A stretch of 23,112 bases of DNA. Source: a virus. The position numbers were made by a program, and so were the translations under genes. Of the stretch, positions 1-7,937 are shown piece after piece. Positions within the stretch are counted from its first letter, which is position 1, and every line of letters starts with the position of its first letter. The notes under the pieces are model-generated. The model ran no database searches. It was not told the DNA's origin and saw only the letters and a list, made by a program, of their open reading frames with translations. Where the stretch lies: positions 1 through 23,112 of IMG/VR virus record IMGVR_UViG_3300035698_015491; one strand, written 5' to 3'.

Positions 1-164
1 CAGCTCTCAGTGGTTGGTTGGATTGTCTGGTGGAGCAAGGAGAGATAATAAAGGAAGGTGGCTGGTATCACTTCCAGGATTCAAAAGAGAAATTTTACGC
101 TAAGGATTTTGAGGAAATATGGGAGAAGGGAGGCTTGAAAGATGGGGATAATGCCACTGAGTGA
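1..164 (+). CDS. C-terminal end of a truncated gene, possibly RecA-like recombinase
   Basis: The frame starting at base 3 is open from the window edge to the TGA at 162-164 and encodes about 53 residues. It contains the stretch DCLVEQGEIIKEGGWYHF followed by a lysine-rich tail. A hydrophobic helix, then 'G-x-I-x-x-x-G-x-W-Y', resembles the C-terminal lobe of RecA/UvsX-type recombinases, and the recombination nucleases downstream would fit that. The similarity is short and the rest of the gene is outside the window, so the identity is a guess. The next gene overlaps its 3' end (ATG at 142), which supports a compact operon. Confidence 0.45.
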   Translation, partial: ALSGWLDCLVEQGEIIKEGGWYHFQDSKEKFYAKDFEEIWEKGGLKDGDNATE

Positions 165-509
165 GATTATTTTGAAGAAGGTTAAGCTTGAACTGACTGG
201 CGCCATTGATCCTATAATGATTCAGGACTTGAAGATTTCCCATACAGCGGATATAGTCTCTGACCAGATTATTCAGAAGATACACTACTCCTTGGCTGGC
301 CAAGAGGGGCGAGAGATAAAATTCCCGAAGGATTGGTGGAAGCGTTTAAGGAAAGATGGTTCCCTAAGTGGCTCAGGAGAAGGCATCCAGTGGTATATAG
401 GTTTTATCAAGGAATTACCCTCTATCCGGATTATGTATTGCCGGAAATGGAGAATATCTGTTATGTGACTGAGTTTCAAGGGACAGAAGAAGAAAGGGAG
501 AAAAGATGA
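142..509 (+). pseudogene. conserved phage protein interrupted by a -1 frameshift
   Basis: Two overlapping frames together read as one protein. The frame from ATG 142 gives LKISHTADIVSDQIIQKIHY and continues to KFPKDWW at 331-339. It then degenerates into low-quality sequence up to a stop at 466-468. The -1 frame takes over exactly there with EAFKERWFPKWLRRRHPVVY and runs to TGA 507-509, overlapping the ATG of the next gene at 506. The joined product (about 122 residues) has the 'DWW-EAFKERWFPKWL' pattern I associate with small conserved phage proteins of unknown function. The likely lesion is one missing G in the tggtgg run near 337-339. No slippery heptamer is visible, so a programmed shift is unlikely. 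It could be a true mutation or an assembly error. Confidence 0.6.
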
Positions 510-862
510 TGAATGAAAATATGATAGATAAGATGGTGCAAGAGTCTTATTTGAAGGAGCGAAAACGGAGATTGGTGAGGTTGGTTATTGATAGTTTGCA
601 TGTTCAAGAGGAAACCATACGTAGCTTTATGGGGCCGCTTCTGAAGGGGCCATTTGGCCGTAGGGCAAATGAAGCATTAGAGAAGATCGCAAATGATGCC
701 AGAACTTTAGCTAGCCAGTTGTCTGATTATTTGGGATGGTACGAAACACGTCCAGAGAGGATGCCAGCTTATGTCCAGACAAACTTTGAGGATCATATAA
801 AGTTTCTGCAAGAAGAGTTTTCTAAGGCGAGCAAGAAGATTGTGGATGGTGAGGATAAATGA
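506..862 (+). CDS. hypothetical helical protein, 118 residues
   Basis: The ATG at 506 overlaps the stop of the preceding broken gene (ATGATGA), and its own TGA overlaps the next start at 859, so it sits inside a translationally coupled operon. The product is charged and predicted mostly alpha-helical, with no cysteine pairs, signal peptide or membrane segment. I do not recognise the family. A second ATG follows directly at 509. The position between recombination-type genes suggests a replication or recombination accessory role, but nothing in the sequence proves it. Confidence 0.75.
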   Translation: MMNENMIDKMVQESYLKERKRRLVRLVIDSLHVQEETIRSFMGPLLKGPFGRRANEALEKIANDARTLASQLSDYLGWYETRPERMPAYVQTNFEDHIKFLQEEFSKASKKIVDGEDK

Positions 863-1377
863 CTCGCACTAAAACTGAAATAGGTCGTAGCTCTAAGAGA
901 AAGGGTAACGCTTATCAGCTTAAAATAGCTAAATTGTTCACTGCCTGGTGGGGTTATCCCGTTTATAGTACTCCTGCTTCTGGTGGAACTCACTGGGAAG
1001 GTGACCTTATTTGCCAGGAGCAGGATTTGCCTTTCTCAGTTGAATGTAAGAAGCAAGAAAGCTGGTCGTTTGATGGGTTATTTCGGGAACTTTCTCCTCT
1101 ATGGGGTTTTTGGTCGCAATGTAAAAGAGATGCCCAGGAAAGCGGCAAAGCTGGCCTTTTAGTATTCTCTAAGAACCGTCGGCCAGATTATTTTATGATT
1201 AAGAATGGGGCTCTAATGAGGTTAGAGGAATGGTGTGGTTTTTTTGGAGGAAGTCCTATATTAGAAGTTCATAAAAGCACTGGGAGTATAAATATTGGTC
1301 TCCTCAGTGAGTTTTTAGACTGGCTTGACCCAGAAGGAGTGAAGGCTTGTTTTAAGGAGAAGAAAAATGGGAACTAA
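859..1377 (+). CDS. PD-(D/E)XK nuclease, probable Holliday-junction-resolvase-like protein
   Basis: The 172-residue product begins with a basic segment SSKRKGNAYQLKIAKLF (residues 11-27), like the N-terminal helix of archaeal and phage Hjc-type resolvases. This is followed by TPASGG and WEGDLIC (D49) and then FSVECKK (E62, K64). Asp followed by Glu-x-Lys on adjacent strands is the catalytic signature of the PD-(D/E)XK fold. Members cleave branched DNA during recombination or packaging, or act as restriction-type nucleases. The gene overlaps both neighbours (ATGA at 859; the next ATG at 1367 lies within it). Position beside SbcC/SbcD-like genes supports a recombination role. The exact substrate is inferred. 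Confidence 0.75.
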   Translation: MTRTKTEIGRSSKRKGNAYQLKIAKLFTAWWGYPVYSTPASGGTHWEGDLICQEQDLPFSVECKKQESWSFDGLFRELSPLWGFWSQCKRDAQESGKAGLLVFSKNRRPDYFMIKNGALMRLEEWCGFFGGSPILEVHKSTGSINIGLLSEFLDWLDPEGVKACFKEKKNGN

Positions 1378-1786
1378 TTTTTATCTATTAAATGCTGAGC
1401 ACGTAGGGAAGCGCTCAGCTGCTGGGCCTTACTGTTGGGATTGTGGAATTTCTCTTTGTAAAGATGGAGAAAGTAGCGTTCATCTTTCAAAGGAATGGTA
1501 TGAGAAATGTCCCATCTGTGGCGATAGGCCGATTGACGAGCCTTTAGAGGTTTCAGTTGCTGGCCGGGAACTTGGATTTAATAAGAGCAAGCCAGCTAAA
1601 AAGACTGGCGTCTGTTCCTGCTCTTCTTTCACTTGGGCAATATGGCCAGGAGATGATGAAGATTTTAGTAGGAGAAGAAAAATTAAAGATGAGTATGGAC
1701 GAAAGTATACCAAGAAGGAGTTTGATAAGATGTTGGAGGAATGTCCGATAATATTTGAGAGTATGATAGGTCAAGAATTTAGTTGA
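1367..1786 (+). CDS. MGTNFY-type zinc-binding phage protein
   Basis: The product of 139 residues starts MGTNFYLLN, then HVGKRSAAGPY and two CxxC pairs (C23/C26 and C48/C51) that probably bind one zinc ion. Small proteins starting MGTN-[FY]-Y with a HIGKRS-like segment and CxxC pairs recur in phages. Their function is unknown to me. A conserved WPGDDEDF segment and a C-terminal amphipathic helix complete the protein. The start lies 11 bases before the end of the resolvase-like gene, with AAGGAG just upstream. No membrane or secretion signal is visible. Confidence 0.7.
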   Translation: MGTNFYLLNAEHVGKRSAAGPYCWDCGISLCKDGESSVHLSKEWYEKCPICGDRPIDEPLEVSVAGRELGFNKSKPAKKTGVCSCSSFTWAIWPGDDEDFSRRRKIKDEYGRKYTKKEFDKMLEECPIIFESMIGQEFS

Positions 1787-1809
1787 AAAAAAGAAAGAGG
1801 GAGATTGAA

Positions 1810-2271
1810 ATGAAAAGACGTAGATGGTGGTGGGCAGTTTCCATTGTAGTTTGCCTGATTTTTGTTTTTGGAGCAATTTTTGTTTCCTCAGATATTATTT
1901 TTATTGATAAAGCAAAGGGGGATTGGAATATTTCTCATTTTATGAGAAGTAAGCAGGAAATAATAGAGGAAATTGAACATAAGAAAATTCCAGGTTATGC
2001 TAGAGGGGGTATGGAGCAGATTGAGTATCGGTCTAATCGAGCTATATTTGAACTTCTGGTGGATATTCGGGATATAGATGCCTACGAATTGAATTTTGAT
2101 ATGAGATCGAAAGAGGAGATGCTTCATGATATTGAAACAAGGGGTTTTTGGCTTTATGCTGTAGGTTGTAGGGGGCAAATTGAGGTTCGTTCTCTTCAGG
2201 CCACTGCTGAAGTTCTGGCTGACATTAGAGACATTAAATTGGAAAAACTTAAAGAGGAGGCATTGAAATGA
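1810..2271 (+). CDS. single-pass membrane protein with an internal duplication
   Basis: I chose the ATG at 1810, not an in-frame TTG upstream, because it follows AGGGAGATTGAA, the same start context used at 21983 and 22421. The 153-residue product has a basic N-terminus (MKRRR) and a membrane segment at about residues 8-30. The rest consists of two roughly 50-residue repeats, each starting MRSK-x-E and ending in (V/A)DIRDI: about residues 44-91 and 94-141. This looks like tandem duplication of a small soluble domain displayed on one side of the membrane. The TGA overlaps the ATG of the SbcD-like gene at 2268. Function unknown. Confidence 0.7.
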   Translation: MKRRRWWWAVSIVVCLIFVFGAIFVSSDIIFIDKAKGDWNISHFMRSKQEIIEEIEHKKIPGYARGGMEQIEYRSNRAIFELLVDIRDIDAYELNFDMRSKEEMLHDIETRGFWLYAVGCRGQIEVRSLQATAEVLADIRDIKLEKLKEEALK

Positions 2272-3323
2272 GATTCATAGCTACAGCGGATTTACACGCC
2301 AGCAATCATCCGCTCTTCTCTTTTGTTACTAAGAAGGGACTGAATAGCAGGCTTGAAGATGTTTTGAAAGTGCTCAATCAGATGAGAGTCTACGCTGAAA
2401 AGAATGGCATAAAGAATTTTCTCTTTTTAGGGGACCTCTTCCATTCCAGAACCCGCCTCAGCGTTGATGTGCTTCACCTGGTATGGGATATGTTTCTGAG
2501 TTTCAAGCTGGCCGGCATAGATGTTTATCTGCTTTCCGGGAATCACGATTTATTCCAGAGAAGCTCTACTTTCTATTCAGTAGAATCCTTCACGACTGTC
2601 TGTGAAGTCATCAGGGAGCCGAGAATGTTTGAGATAGACAGTGAGAAGATATATGCTCTTCCGTTTATAGATGACTTGAGTGAAAGAAGAAAGGCGTTGA
2701 AGGAATTGATCAAGGATAAAAGCAAAGGTGGCCTTCTTATCTCTCATACGCCAGTCATCGGAGCCAAAGCTAACGATAATCCTATAAGCGTTATTCAGGC
2801 TATGGGTTTGAAGGAGTTGTACCCAGAATTATTCAGCCTAATCCTATTGGGAGATTTTCACCAGCATCAATGGCTGGCCGATAATGTTATGTATGTAGGA
2901 AGTCCGCTTCAAATAGATAGAGGAGAGATGAACCAGGAGAAAGGCTTCTGGGATATAACACTGGAAGGGAAGAAATTCAAGACAAAGTTGATCCCCGCCA
3001 ACGCTCCGAAGTTTGTAACTCTTGATGAAGAAAGTGAAGAAGAGGTTGATGTGAAAGGGAATTACGTGAAGGTGGTTATCCCAACGGGTATGGGGGCCTC
3101 AGATGTAGCCGACATACGAAAGGCGTTGGAAGAGCAAGGAGCCAGAGCCGTGAAAGTTGAGCAGGCTCCGAAGGTAGAGGAAGTGAAAAATAGAATGGGG
3201 TTGAAACTGGATATGACTTTTCAGCAGATGGCGACTAAATATGTCAAAGGTAGTGAGAGCGGATTAGACGAAAAAAGACTTATTAAGATAGGAGAGGAAT
3301 TGATGGAAGAGTCTGATGTCTGA
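2268..3323 (+). CDS. sbcD: SbcD/Mre11-like DNA repair exonuclease subunit (T4 gp47-like)
   Basis: The 351-residue product carries the metallophosphoesterase motifs of the Mre11/SbcD/gp47 family in order: DLH (D8, H10), GDLFH (D56), GNHD (N92, H93), a histidine at H160 in LLISHTP, and GDFHQHQ (D196, H198, H200). These bind two metal ions for nuclease activity on double-strand ends. The partner ATPase is encoded at 3933. In phages this pair drives recombination-dependent replication and end processing. The length fits a phage gp47, shorter than bacterial SbcD. The start overlaps the previous stop (ATGA) and the 3' end overlaps the next start at 3316, so expression is coupled. Confidence 0.93.
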   Translation: MRFIATADLHASNHPLFSFVTKKGLNSRLEDVLKVLNQMRVYAEKNGIKNFLFLGDLFHSRTRLSVDVLHLVWDMFLSFKLAGIDVYLLSGNHDLFQRSSTFYSVESFTTVCEVIREPRMFEIDSEKIYALPFIDDLSERRKALKELIKDKSKGGLLISHTPVIGAKANDNPISVIQAMGLKELYPELFSLILLGDFHQHQWLADNVMYVGSPLQIDRGEMNQEKGFWDITLEGKKFKTKLIPANAPKFVTLDEESEEEVDVKGNYVKVVIPTGMGASDVADIRKALEEQGARAVKVEQAPKVEEVKNRMGLKLDMTFQQMATKYVKGSESGLDEKRLIKIGEELMEESDV

Positions 3324-3597
3324 TACTTATTTTATTTCTATAGGTGAAGAGATAGGCCGCCTGGTCACAGAGAAGAATATAAAGTATGGTGATTCCTTCC
3401 AGCTCGCAGGTGAGATATTAAAAGTTCTCTACCCTAATGGAGTAAACCCAGAACAATATGGAGATATGCTGGGAGTTGTTAGAGTGATTGATAAACTCTT
3501 TAGAATTGCTACTGACGATAAGTCTGAGGAGCCCTGGAAGGACATCGCAGGCTATGGTGTTTTGGGGGTGGCGAGGAAGAGGAAAAAGGGAGCTTGA
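3316..3597 (+). CDS. conserved phage protein of the YGDSF...QYxDML...RVIDKLFRI type
   Basis: This 93-residue protein contains KNIKYGDSF, LYPNGVNPEQY, VRVIDKLFRI and EPWKDIAGYG. The set is typical of a small alpha-helical phage family often placed among nucleotide-modification-associated domains, with a fold reminiscent of MazG/dCTP pyrophosphatase-like bundles. I am confident of the pattern but not of an enzymatic activity. The gene overlaps the end of the SbcD-like gene by 8 bases and is followed after one base by the next small gene. No membrane segment is present. A basic tail (RKRKKGA) ends the protein. Confidence 0.75.
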   Translation: MSDTYFISIGEEIGRLVTEKNIKYGDSFQLAGEILKVLYPNGVNPEQYGDMLGVVRVIDKLFRIATDDKSEEPWKDIAGYGVLGVARKRKKGA

Positions 3598-3598
3598 G

Positions 3599-3727
3599 AT
3601 GCAACTAAAGGGTTTGAATATCTATAATTATCCTAATTGGAGAGGGAAGGGCAAGACCCGTCAGCTCGCTGTAATGCGGGCAGTTGTAGCTCTTGGGGAG
3701 ATGATAAAAGATAAGGAGCCTAAATAA
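3599..3727 (+). CDS. small hypothetical protein, 42 residues
   Basis: The ATG at 3599 follows GGGAGCTTGAG and comes one base after the preceding stop. A longer in-frame reading from 3488 would overlap the upstream conserved gene completely and is rejected. The product starts MQLKGLNIYNYPNWRGKG and has a basic middle and a short amphipathic helix. It ends in TAATG overlap with the next start at 3727, good evidence that it is translated. No family recognised. Confidence 0.6.
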   Translation: MQLKGLNIYNYPNWRGKGKTRQLAVMRAVVALGEMIKDKEPK

Positions 3728-3933
3728 TGCCAGAACTATCTGATCGGGAAAAGACTATACTATCCGAGGCCAGCGAGAAAATTATTGACGGTGCCGCAAA
3801 TAAGGTACTGGAATACCTCTATGAGCTTGGCCTGACCCATATGCAAATTATGTTCGTGATGGAAACGATGAAAATGTATGTGCTCTTCAACGTGATGGAC
3901 GAAGATAGCAAAGAAGATGAGGAGGAGGGGTGA
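3727..3933 (+). CDS. small acidic helical protein, 68 residues
   Basis: The start overlaps the previous stop (TAATG) and the stop overlaps the SbcC-like start (TGATG at 3931-3935). The product is alpha-helical, methionine-rich in its centre (HMQIMFVMETMKMYVLFNVM) and ends in an acidic tail DEDSKEDEEEG. The acidic tail region also encodes the GGAGGAGGGG ribosome binding site of the next gene. Lying between the two subunits of the nuclease/ATPase complex, it may be an accessory factor, but that is only positional inference. Confidence 0.65.
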   Translation: MPELSDREKTILSEASEKIIDGAANKVLEYLYELGLTHMQIMFVMETMKMYVLFNVMDEDSKEDEEEG

Positions 3934-5804
3934 TGTTCCAGATAAAAGAATTAACCATTCGGAACTTTATGCGTTGCCGGAAAGCAAAGTTTGATTTTAG
4001 TCGACATAACTTTGCTTTGATTCTCGGCCCCAATGGAGCCGGCAAAACTACTATCTTCTCAGCCCTCTGCTGGTGTCTCTTCGGGAAGACTCCCAGAGGT
4101 CTGGAACACGATGATGTGGTCAACTGGGATGTGGATGAGAATTGCCAGGTGATTGTAGAACTTGATGACAACGGAACTCCAGCTTCAGTTGCTCGTGCCA
4201 GGAAAATGAAGAGTGGCAAGCCCAACGACTTGATTTTCTACATCGGTAAAGAAGATAAGACCCACTCCTCTATGACTGAGACGCAGAAGCTAATCAATGA
4301 CTTTGTAGGAATGGACTACTTGACCTTCACCAACAGCGTTATTTTCCCCCAAGGGATAGTTGAACATTTTGCCGCCCTCACGGATGCGGAACAGAAGGCG
4401 GTGCTGGAAAGGATACTGGGGTTGGAAAAGCTTAATGAATTCCAGAAGAAAGCTAAGAAGAAAGTTGAGAAGCTTCAACTGGAGGACGATCAGCTGGAGT
4501 TGAAGCTCTCTCAGGATAATGGCTTGTTGGAAGCGCATATACGAGAGAAAGCCAGCCTTAAAGAAAGCAAAGAGAAGTGGCAAGGAATTAGGGAGCATAA
4601 AGTCAAAGCTAAGAAAGCTGAAATAGCTGGCCTACAAAAAGAGAAGGAGAAATCTGAGACGAACTTGGTCAGGATAAAGCGCCAAATGCACATAACCAAA
4701 AAAGGGATGGTTATAGCTGACGAGATAGAAGAAAATATAGAAGAATTGAGAGGAGAGGAAAAGAAAGTAAGGGCTTCCAGAGCTAGAAGAAGCGCCCAGA
4801 TAGACATTATAGAAAAAGAAATCAAGGGAATCCGAGAAGAAACAGGTATCACCAGCGGACTTGAAGGCAAACCGATTTGCCCCGTCTGTGGTCAGAAGCT
4901 AACCAAAGACGGAATAGTGAAGCACGTGAGAAAGCTGGAGAAGAAGCGGGAAGCCAAAGAAGCTGAATTAAAAGGGATGGAAGAGGATTGGGCTGAAGAT
5001 GAACTATTATTGAAGGAGGTTATCAGCAAACAGCATGAACAACAAGAAATCAAAGCGGAGATTGAGACCAAGAAAAGAGATTATCAGAAGCTGGAAAAGC
5101 TGGAATGGCAGGCTCAAGAGACTTCTAAAACGTCGCAACAACGGGAATCAGAACTAAGGAAAGCAATAGAGGAGTTGAAGAAGGAAGCTAATCCTTACGG
5201 GGTTTTAGTGGGGAAGGCTGAGAAGAAGCTGGGAAAGCTAAAGGAGAAGCTTTACGAAGGCCTTGAAGACCGAAAGGTTATTGAATATGATTTACAATAC
5301 TACGACTTCTGGGTTGAGGCTTTCGGCAACAAAGGAATGAAGAGCCTTATCTTGGATTCAGTTGTTCCCAGGCTGAATGAGCGAGCCGCTTACTATTCTT
5401 CGGTGATGACCGGCGGGAATATCAAGATCAGGTTTCATACGCAGACGCCTTTGAAAAGCGGAGAGGTGAGGGAGAAGTTCGGCGTGGATGTCTCCAGCGT
5501 TGAAGGAGCCAGGATTTACAAGGGTTTGTCCGGAGGAGAAAAGAAAAGAGCAGATATGATCAACCTTATGGCCCTCAGGGATTTAGTCCAGAACCGAGCC
5601 ACCAAGCAGTTCGGGCTTTTGTTGGCTGATGAGGTCTTCGACAGCTTAGATTCTGAAGGAATTGACAGTGTTATAGGGCTCTTGATGAAGGAAATGAAGG
5701 ATGGCTGCAAGGTATATGTCATCAGCCATAACGACGATATGAAGGAATATTTCCAGGATGTACTGAATGTTAGCAAGGTTGATGGGGTGAGTCAAATAAA
5801 TTAA
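3933..5804 (+). CDS. sbcC: SbcC/Rad50-like ATPase subunit (T4 gp46-like)
   Basis: The product of 623 residues has an N-terminal ATPase half with Walker A GPNGAGKTT (about 32-40) and a Q-loop at FPQG. It is followed by a long coiled coil interrupted by a zinc hook CPVCGQKL (about 316-323), then a second coiled coil. The C-terminal half has the ABC signature LSGGEKKRAD (about 531-540), Walker B GLLLADEVFD and the H-loop VISHNDD. This is the full Rad50/SbcC/gp46 architecture with shorter arms than bacterial SbcC. It pairs with the 2268 gene product in double-strand end processing. An in-frame GTG at 3930 precedes the ATG; I prefer the ATG at 3933, which overlaps the previous stop. Confidence 0.94.
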   Translation: MFQIKELTIRNFMRCRKAKFDFSRHNFALILGPNGAGKTTIFSALCWCLFGKTPRGLEHDDVVNWDVDENCQVIVELDDNGTPASVARARKMKSGKPNDLIFYIGKEDKTHSSMTETQKLINDFVGMDYLTFTNSVIFPQGIVEHFAALTDAEQKAVLERILGLEKLNEFQKKAKKKVEKLQLEDDQLELKLSQDNGLLEAHIREKASLKESKEKWQGIREHKVKAKKAEIAGLQKEKEKSETNLVRIKRQMHITKKGMVIADEIEENIEELRGEEKKVRASRARRSAQIDIIEKEIKGIREETGITSGLEGKPICPVCGQKLTKDGIVKHVRKLEKKREAKEAELKGMEEDWAEDELLLKEVISKQHEQQEIKAEIETKKRDYQKLEKLEWQAQETSKTSQQRESELRKAIEELKKEANPYGVLVGKAEKKLGKLKEKLYEGLEDRKVIEYDLQYYDFWVEAFGNKGMKSLILDSVVPRLNERAAYYSSVMTGGNIKIRFHTQTPLKSGEVREKFGVDVSSVEGARIYKGLSGGEKKRADMINLMALRDLVQNRATKQFGLLLADEVFDSLDSEGIDSVIGLLMKEMKDGCKVYVISHNDDMKEYFQDVLNVSKVDGVSQIN

Positions 5805-5815
5805 AGGAGCCTTGA

Positions 5816-6160
5816 ATGAGTGTAAATTATGATTCAGTTGTGATGTTTGGAACGACTTCGGAGGATGATTATAAGAAGCTACCTGCGGATATGAGAGAGG
5901 TATTGAATGAATGCCAAGAGATTTTTGATGATGAGGAAGGGGATTGGGTAAATGATTTCAAAGGTTGTCAATTGGTAGTAGACAATTTTGATACCGCAGG
6001 GGTTTTTATTGCCTTTGGTCGTGAGATAAGTAGCATTGCAGATGAGGATGGACCTGAGGAGATAAAACCGGAAATTTTTGAGAAAACGAAGGCACTGAAA
6101 GCGGCGTTTAATAGATATGGAATTGAGCCTAAGCTGTTTCATTATTTATATGTGGGGTGA
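5816..6160 (+). CDS. hypothetical acidic protein, 114 residues
   Basis: The ATG at 5816 follows AAAGGAGCCTTGA with good spacing, and the stop overlaps the GTG start of the next gene (GTGA). The product is acidic, with an N-terminal segment SVVMFGTTSEDDYKKLP and a mixed alpha/beta composition. No cysteine motif, membrane segment or catalytic signature is apparent. I do not recognise it. Confidence 0.7.
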   Translation: MSVNYDSVVMFGTTSEDDYKKLPADMREVLNECQEIFDDEEGDWVNDFKGCQLVVDNFDTAGVFIAFGREISSIADEDGPEEIKPEIFEKTKALKAAFNRYGIEPKLFHYLYVG

Positions 6161-6618
6161 ACAAATTGAATAGAGGTTATTACGGAATAGGTATTTACCA
6201 CGTTAAGACTGGTTTCAACATAGGAACTTTGTGGAGAAGTGCTTATATCTATGGTGCTGATTTCATTTTCACTATTGGGAAGAGGTATAAGAAACAGGCC
6301 AGCGATACGCTCTGCACTTATAGACATGTTCCCCTTTGGCATTTCACTAACTTCAGGGATTTCAAAGACCACATTCCTTATTCAGCTCAAATAATCTGTG
6401 TGGAAATTGCTGATGGAACGGAATCTCTGGCCACATTCAAACATCCTGAGCAGGCTATTTATCTCTTAGGTGCGGAAGATGATGGTCTGCCAGAAGATAT
6501 ATTAAAAGGTAGGAAGAAGGTTTGCATACCATCAGTGAGATCTTATTGTCTAAATGTAGCGGTAGCAGGATCAATTATAATGTATGATAGATTTGTTAAG
6601 AGAAATAAAGAAGATTGA
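6157..6618 (+). CDS. SPOUT-family (SpoU/TrmH-like) RNA 2'-O-methyltransferase
   Basis: The 153-residue product fits the minimal SPOUT methyltransferase core: motif 1 FNIGTLWRSA (about residues 20-29), motif 2 YLLGAEDDGLPEDIL (about 105-119) and motif 3 CLNVAVAGSIIMYDR (about 131-145). These form the trefoil knot that binds S-adenosylmethionine. The size matches TrmL-type enzymes, which methylate the ribose of tRNA position 34, but substrate cannot be read from sequence. The start is GTG in a GTGA overlap with the preceding stop. A phage RNA methyltransferase may protect or retune tRNAs. A link to the tRNA-like RNAs in this window is possible but untested. Confidence 0.88.
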   Translation: MNKLNRGYYGIGIYHVKTGFNIGTLWRSAYIYGADFIFTIGKRYKKQASDTLCTYRHVPLWHFTNFRDFKDHIPYSAQIICVEIADGTESLATFKHPEQAIYLLGAEDDGLPEDILKGRKKVCIPSVRSYCLNVAVAGSIIMYDRFVKRNKED

Positions 6619-6631
6619 AAAGGAATATTGA

Positions 6632-6835
6632 ATGAGATTTAATAGAAAGCGCGGCTTGGATTATTGGGATAGATTATTTAATTTTGGGGTAGGTATTCTC
6701 TTCGTGTGTGGGACTATCTTTATGTGTAGTATTTTTGTTTGTTCTTGGTGGATTACAGTGCTTATGTTTGTTGGGGCTTTTTGTGGAGCTATGTTTGTAT
6801 ATTTTGCATTTGAAGGTATAAGCGAAGAGCGATAA
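6632..6835 (+). CDS. small membrane protein with two membrane segments
   Basis: The product of 67 residues starts with a basic segment MRFNRKRGLDYWDRLF. It then has two hydrophobic stretches at about residues 17-34 and 38-57, separated by a tryptophan-containing turn, and a charged tail. AAAAGGAATATTGA precedes the ATG. It sits between the methyltransferase and the sliding clamp. No family recognised; small hairpin membrane proteins like this are common in phages. Confidence 0.6.
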   Translation: MRFNRKRGLDYWDRLFNFGVGILFVCGTIFMCSIFVCSWWITVLMFVGAFCGAMFVYFAFEGISEER

Positions 6836-6860
6836 AAGAAAATTAGAAAAGGAGATCTGA

Positions 6861-7937
6861 ATGAAACTAAGTTGTGAGAAGAAAGTGTTGTTACCAGCTT
6901 TGATGAAGGCTAAGCATTGTCTAACCACTAAAGGAAATCTGCCAGTGCTGGAAACTGTGTTGTTGGAAGCGGAGGAATCACTGAGATTGACTACCACTAA
7001 TCTGGTTCTCACTGCTCTGATCAATTGCGAGGCAAACATTGAGGAACCTGGAAAGCTCTGTGTAGATGGCTTGAAGTTTCTGGAAATAGTGAGAAGATTA
7101 CCTGGAGAAGAGGTGAGCTTTTCTCAGAAAAAGGAGACTTTGATAGTGGATTCAGGCAAGGCGCATTTTGAGCTGGCCACTATACCGGCTGAGGAGTTCC
7201 CGGAGGTGAAGTTAGCGGTTCTTGGAGAAAAGCAGGCAAACATAGGAGAGCTTATCAGCTTGATGTCTAAGGTGTCTTTTTGTGCTGATACCGACTCTTA
7301 CAAGGGTTTCAATGTTGTATTCCTCGGAGATGACATTATAGCCACTGACGGCAGAAGGCTGGCTAAGGTTGAGAAGCTGGAAGAGTCAGACGTTAAAGCC
7401 TCTCTATCGGTTGACTTCGTGAAACTGCTCCCGGTTATGTTTGGAAAAGACGCTGGAACTGGAAAGATAAATTTGAAAGATGGACGAGTAATCTTCAGTG
7501 ACGGGAATGTGACTTTTGCTTCTCAATTGATGGAGAAGCAAGCTCCGGATTGGTGGCAAATATTTCCCACTGAGTCCAATTGCTCTTTCAAAATAAACAA
7601 GCAAGCCTTCTCCAGCAGCGTAGAACGAGTAGCGCTATTAGGAGATGAAAGCTTAGCTGTACGCCTGGATATAACTGACAAGGTGATCCTCACTGCTAAC
7701 TCTGATAGTGGAATGGCCAGGGAAGAGCTGAGCGTTGATGAGCTTAAAGGTGAGGTGAAGATAGCTTTCAGTGCCAGGTTGCTTAGGGGTTTGGAGAAGA
7801 TAGACGCTGAGGAGCTTATCGTTAAGTTTGTGAGCTCTGATTCGGCTATAGTGGTTGAGCCTTCTAATCCCGGCTATCTGGAACAAGGCTTTATTTTCGT
7901 GATGATGCCCTTGAAAATAGAGAAGGAAATCGAATGA
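6861..7937 (+). CDS. dnaN: DNA polymerase III beta-type sliding clamp
   Basis: The 358-residue product is the length of a bacterial DnaN and shows the three-domain pattern. The N-terminal segment includes LPVLETVLLEAEESLRLTTT. A central ATDGRRLAKVEKL at about residues 160-172 corresponds to the conserved ATDGHRLA loop. A C-terminal FVMMPLKI corresponds to the usual MPMRL ending that forms part of the partner-binding pocket. Clamps encircle DNA and tether polymerases and other enzymes carrying a clamp-binding peptide. GGAGATCTGA precedes the ATG. The 3' end overlaps the next start (ATGA at 7934). A phage with its own beta clamp probably also has its own polymerase outside this window. Confidence 0.93.
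   Translation: MKLSCEKKVLLPALMKAKHCLTTKGNLPVLETVLLEAEESLRLTTTNLVLTALINCEANIEEPGKLCVDGLKFLEIVRRLPGEEVSFSQKKETLIVDSGKAHFELATIPAEEFPEVKLAVLGEKQANIGELISLMSKVSFCADTDSYKGFNVVFLGDDIIATDGRRLAKVEKLEESDVKASLSVDFVKLLPVMFGKDAGTGKINLKDGRVIFSDGNVTFASQLMEKQAPDWWQIFPTESNCSFKINKQAFSSSVERVALLGDESLAVRLDITDKVILTANSDSGMAREELSVDELKGEVKIAFSARLLRGLEKIDAEELIVKFVSSDSAIVVEPSNPGYLEQGFIFVMMPLKIEKEIE

Noticed and set aside
3488-3598. Upstream extension of the gene at 3599
   Set aside because: The extension lies out of frame inside the conserved 3316 gene and has no ribosome binding site; ATG 3599 has both position and site.
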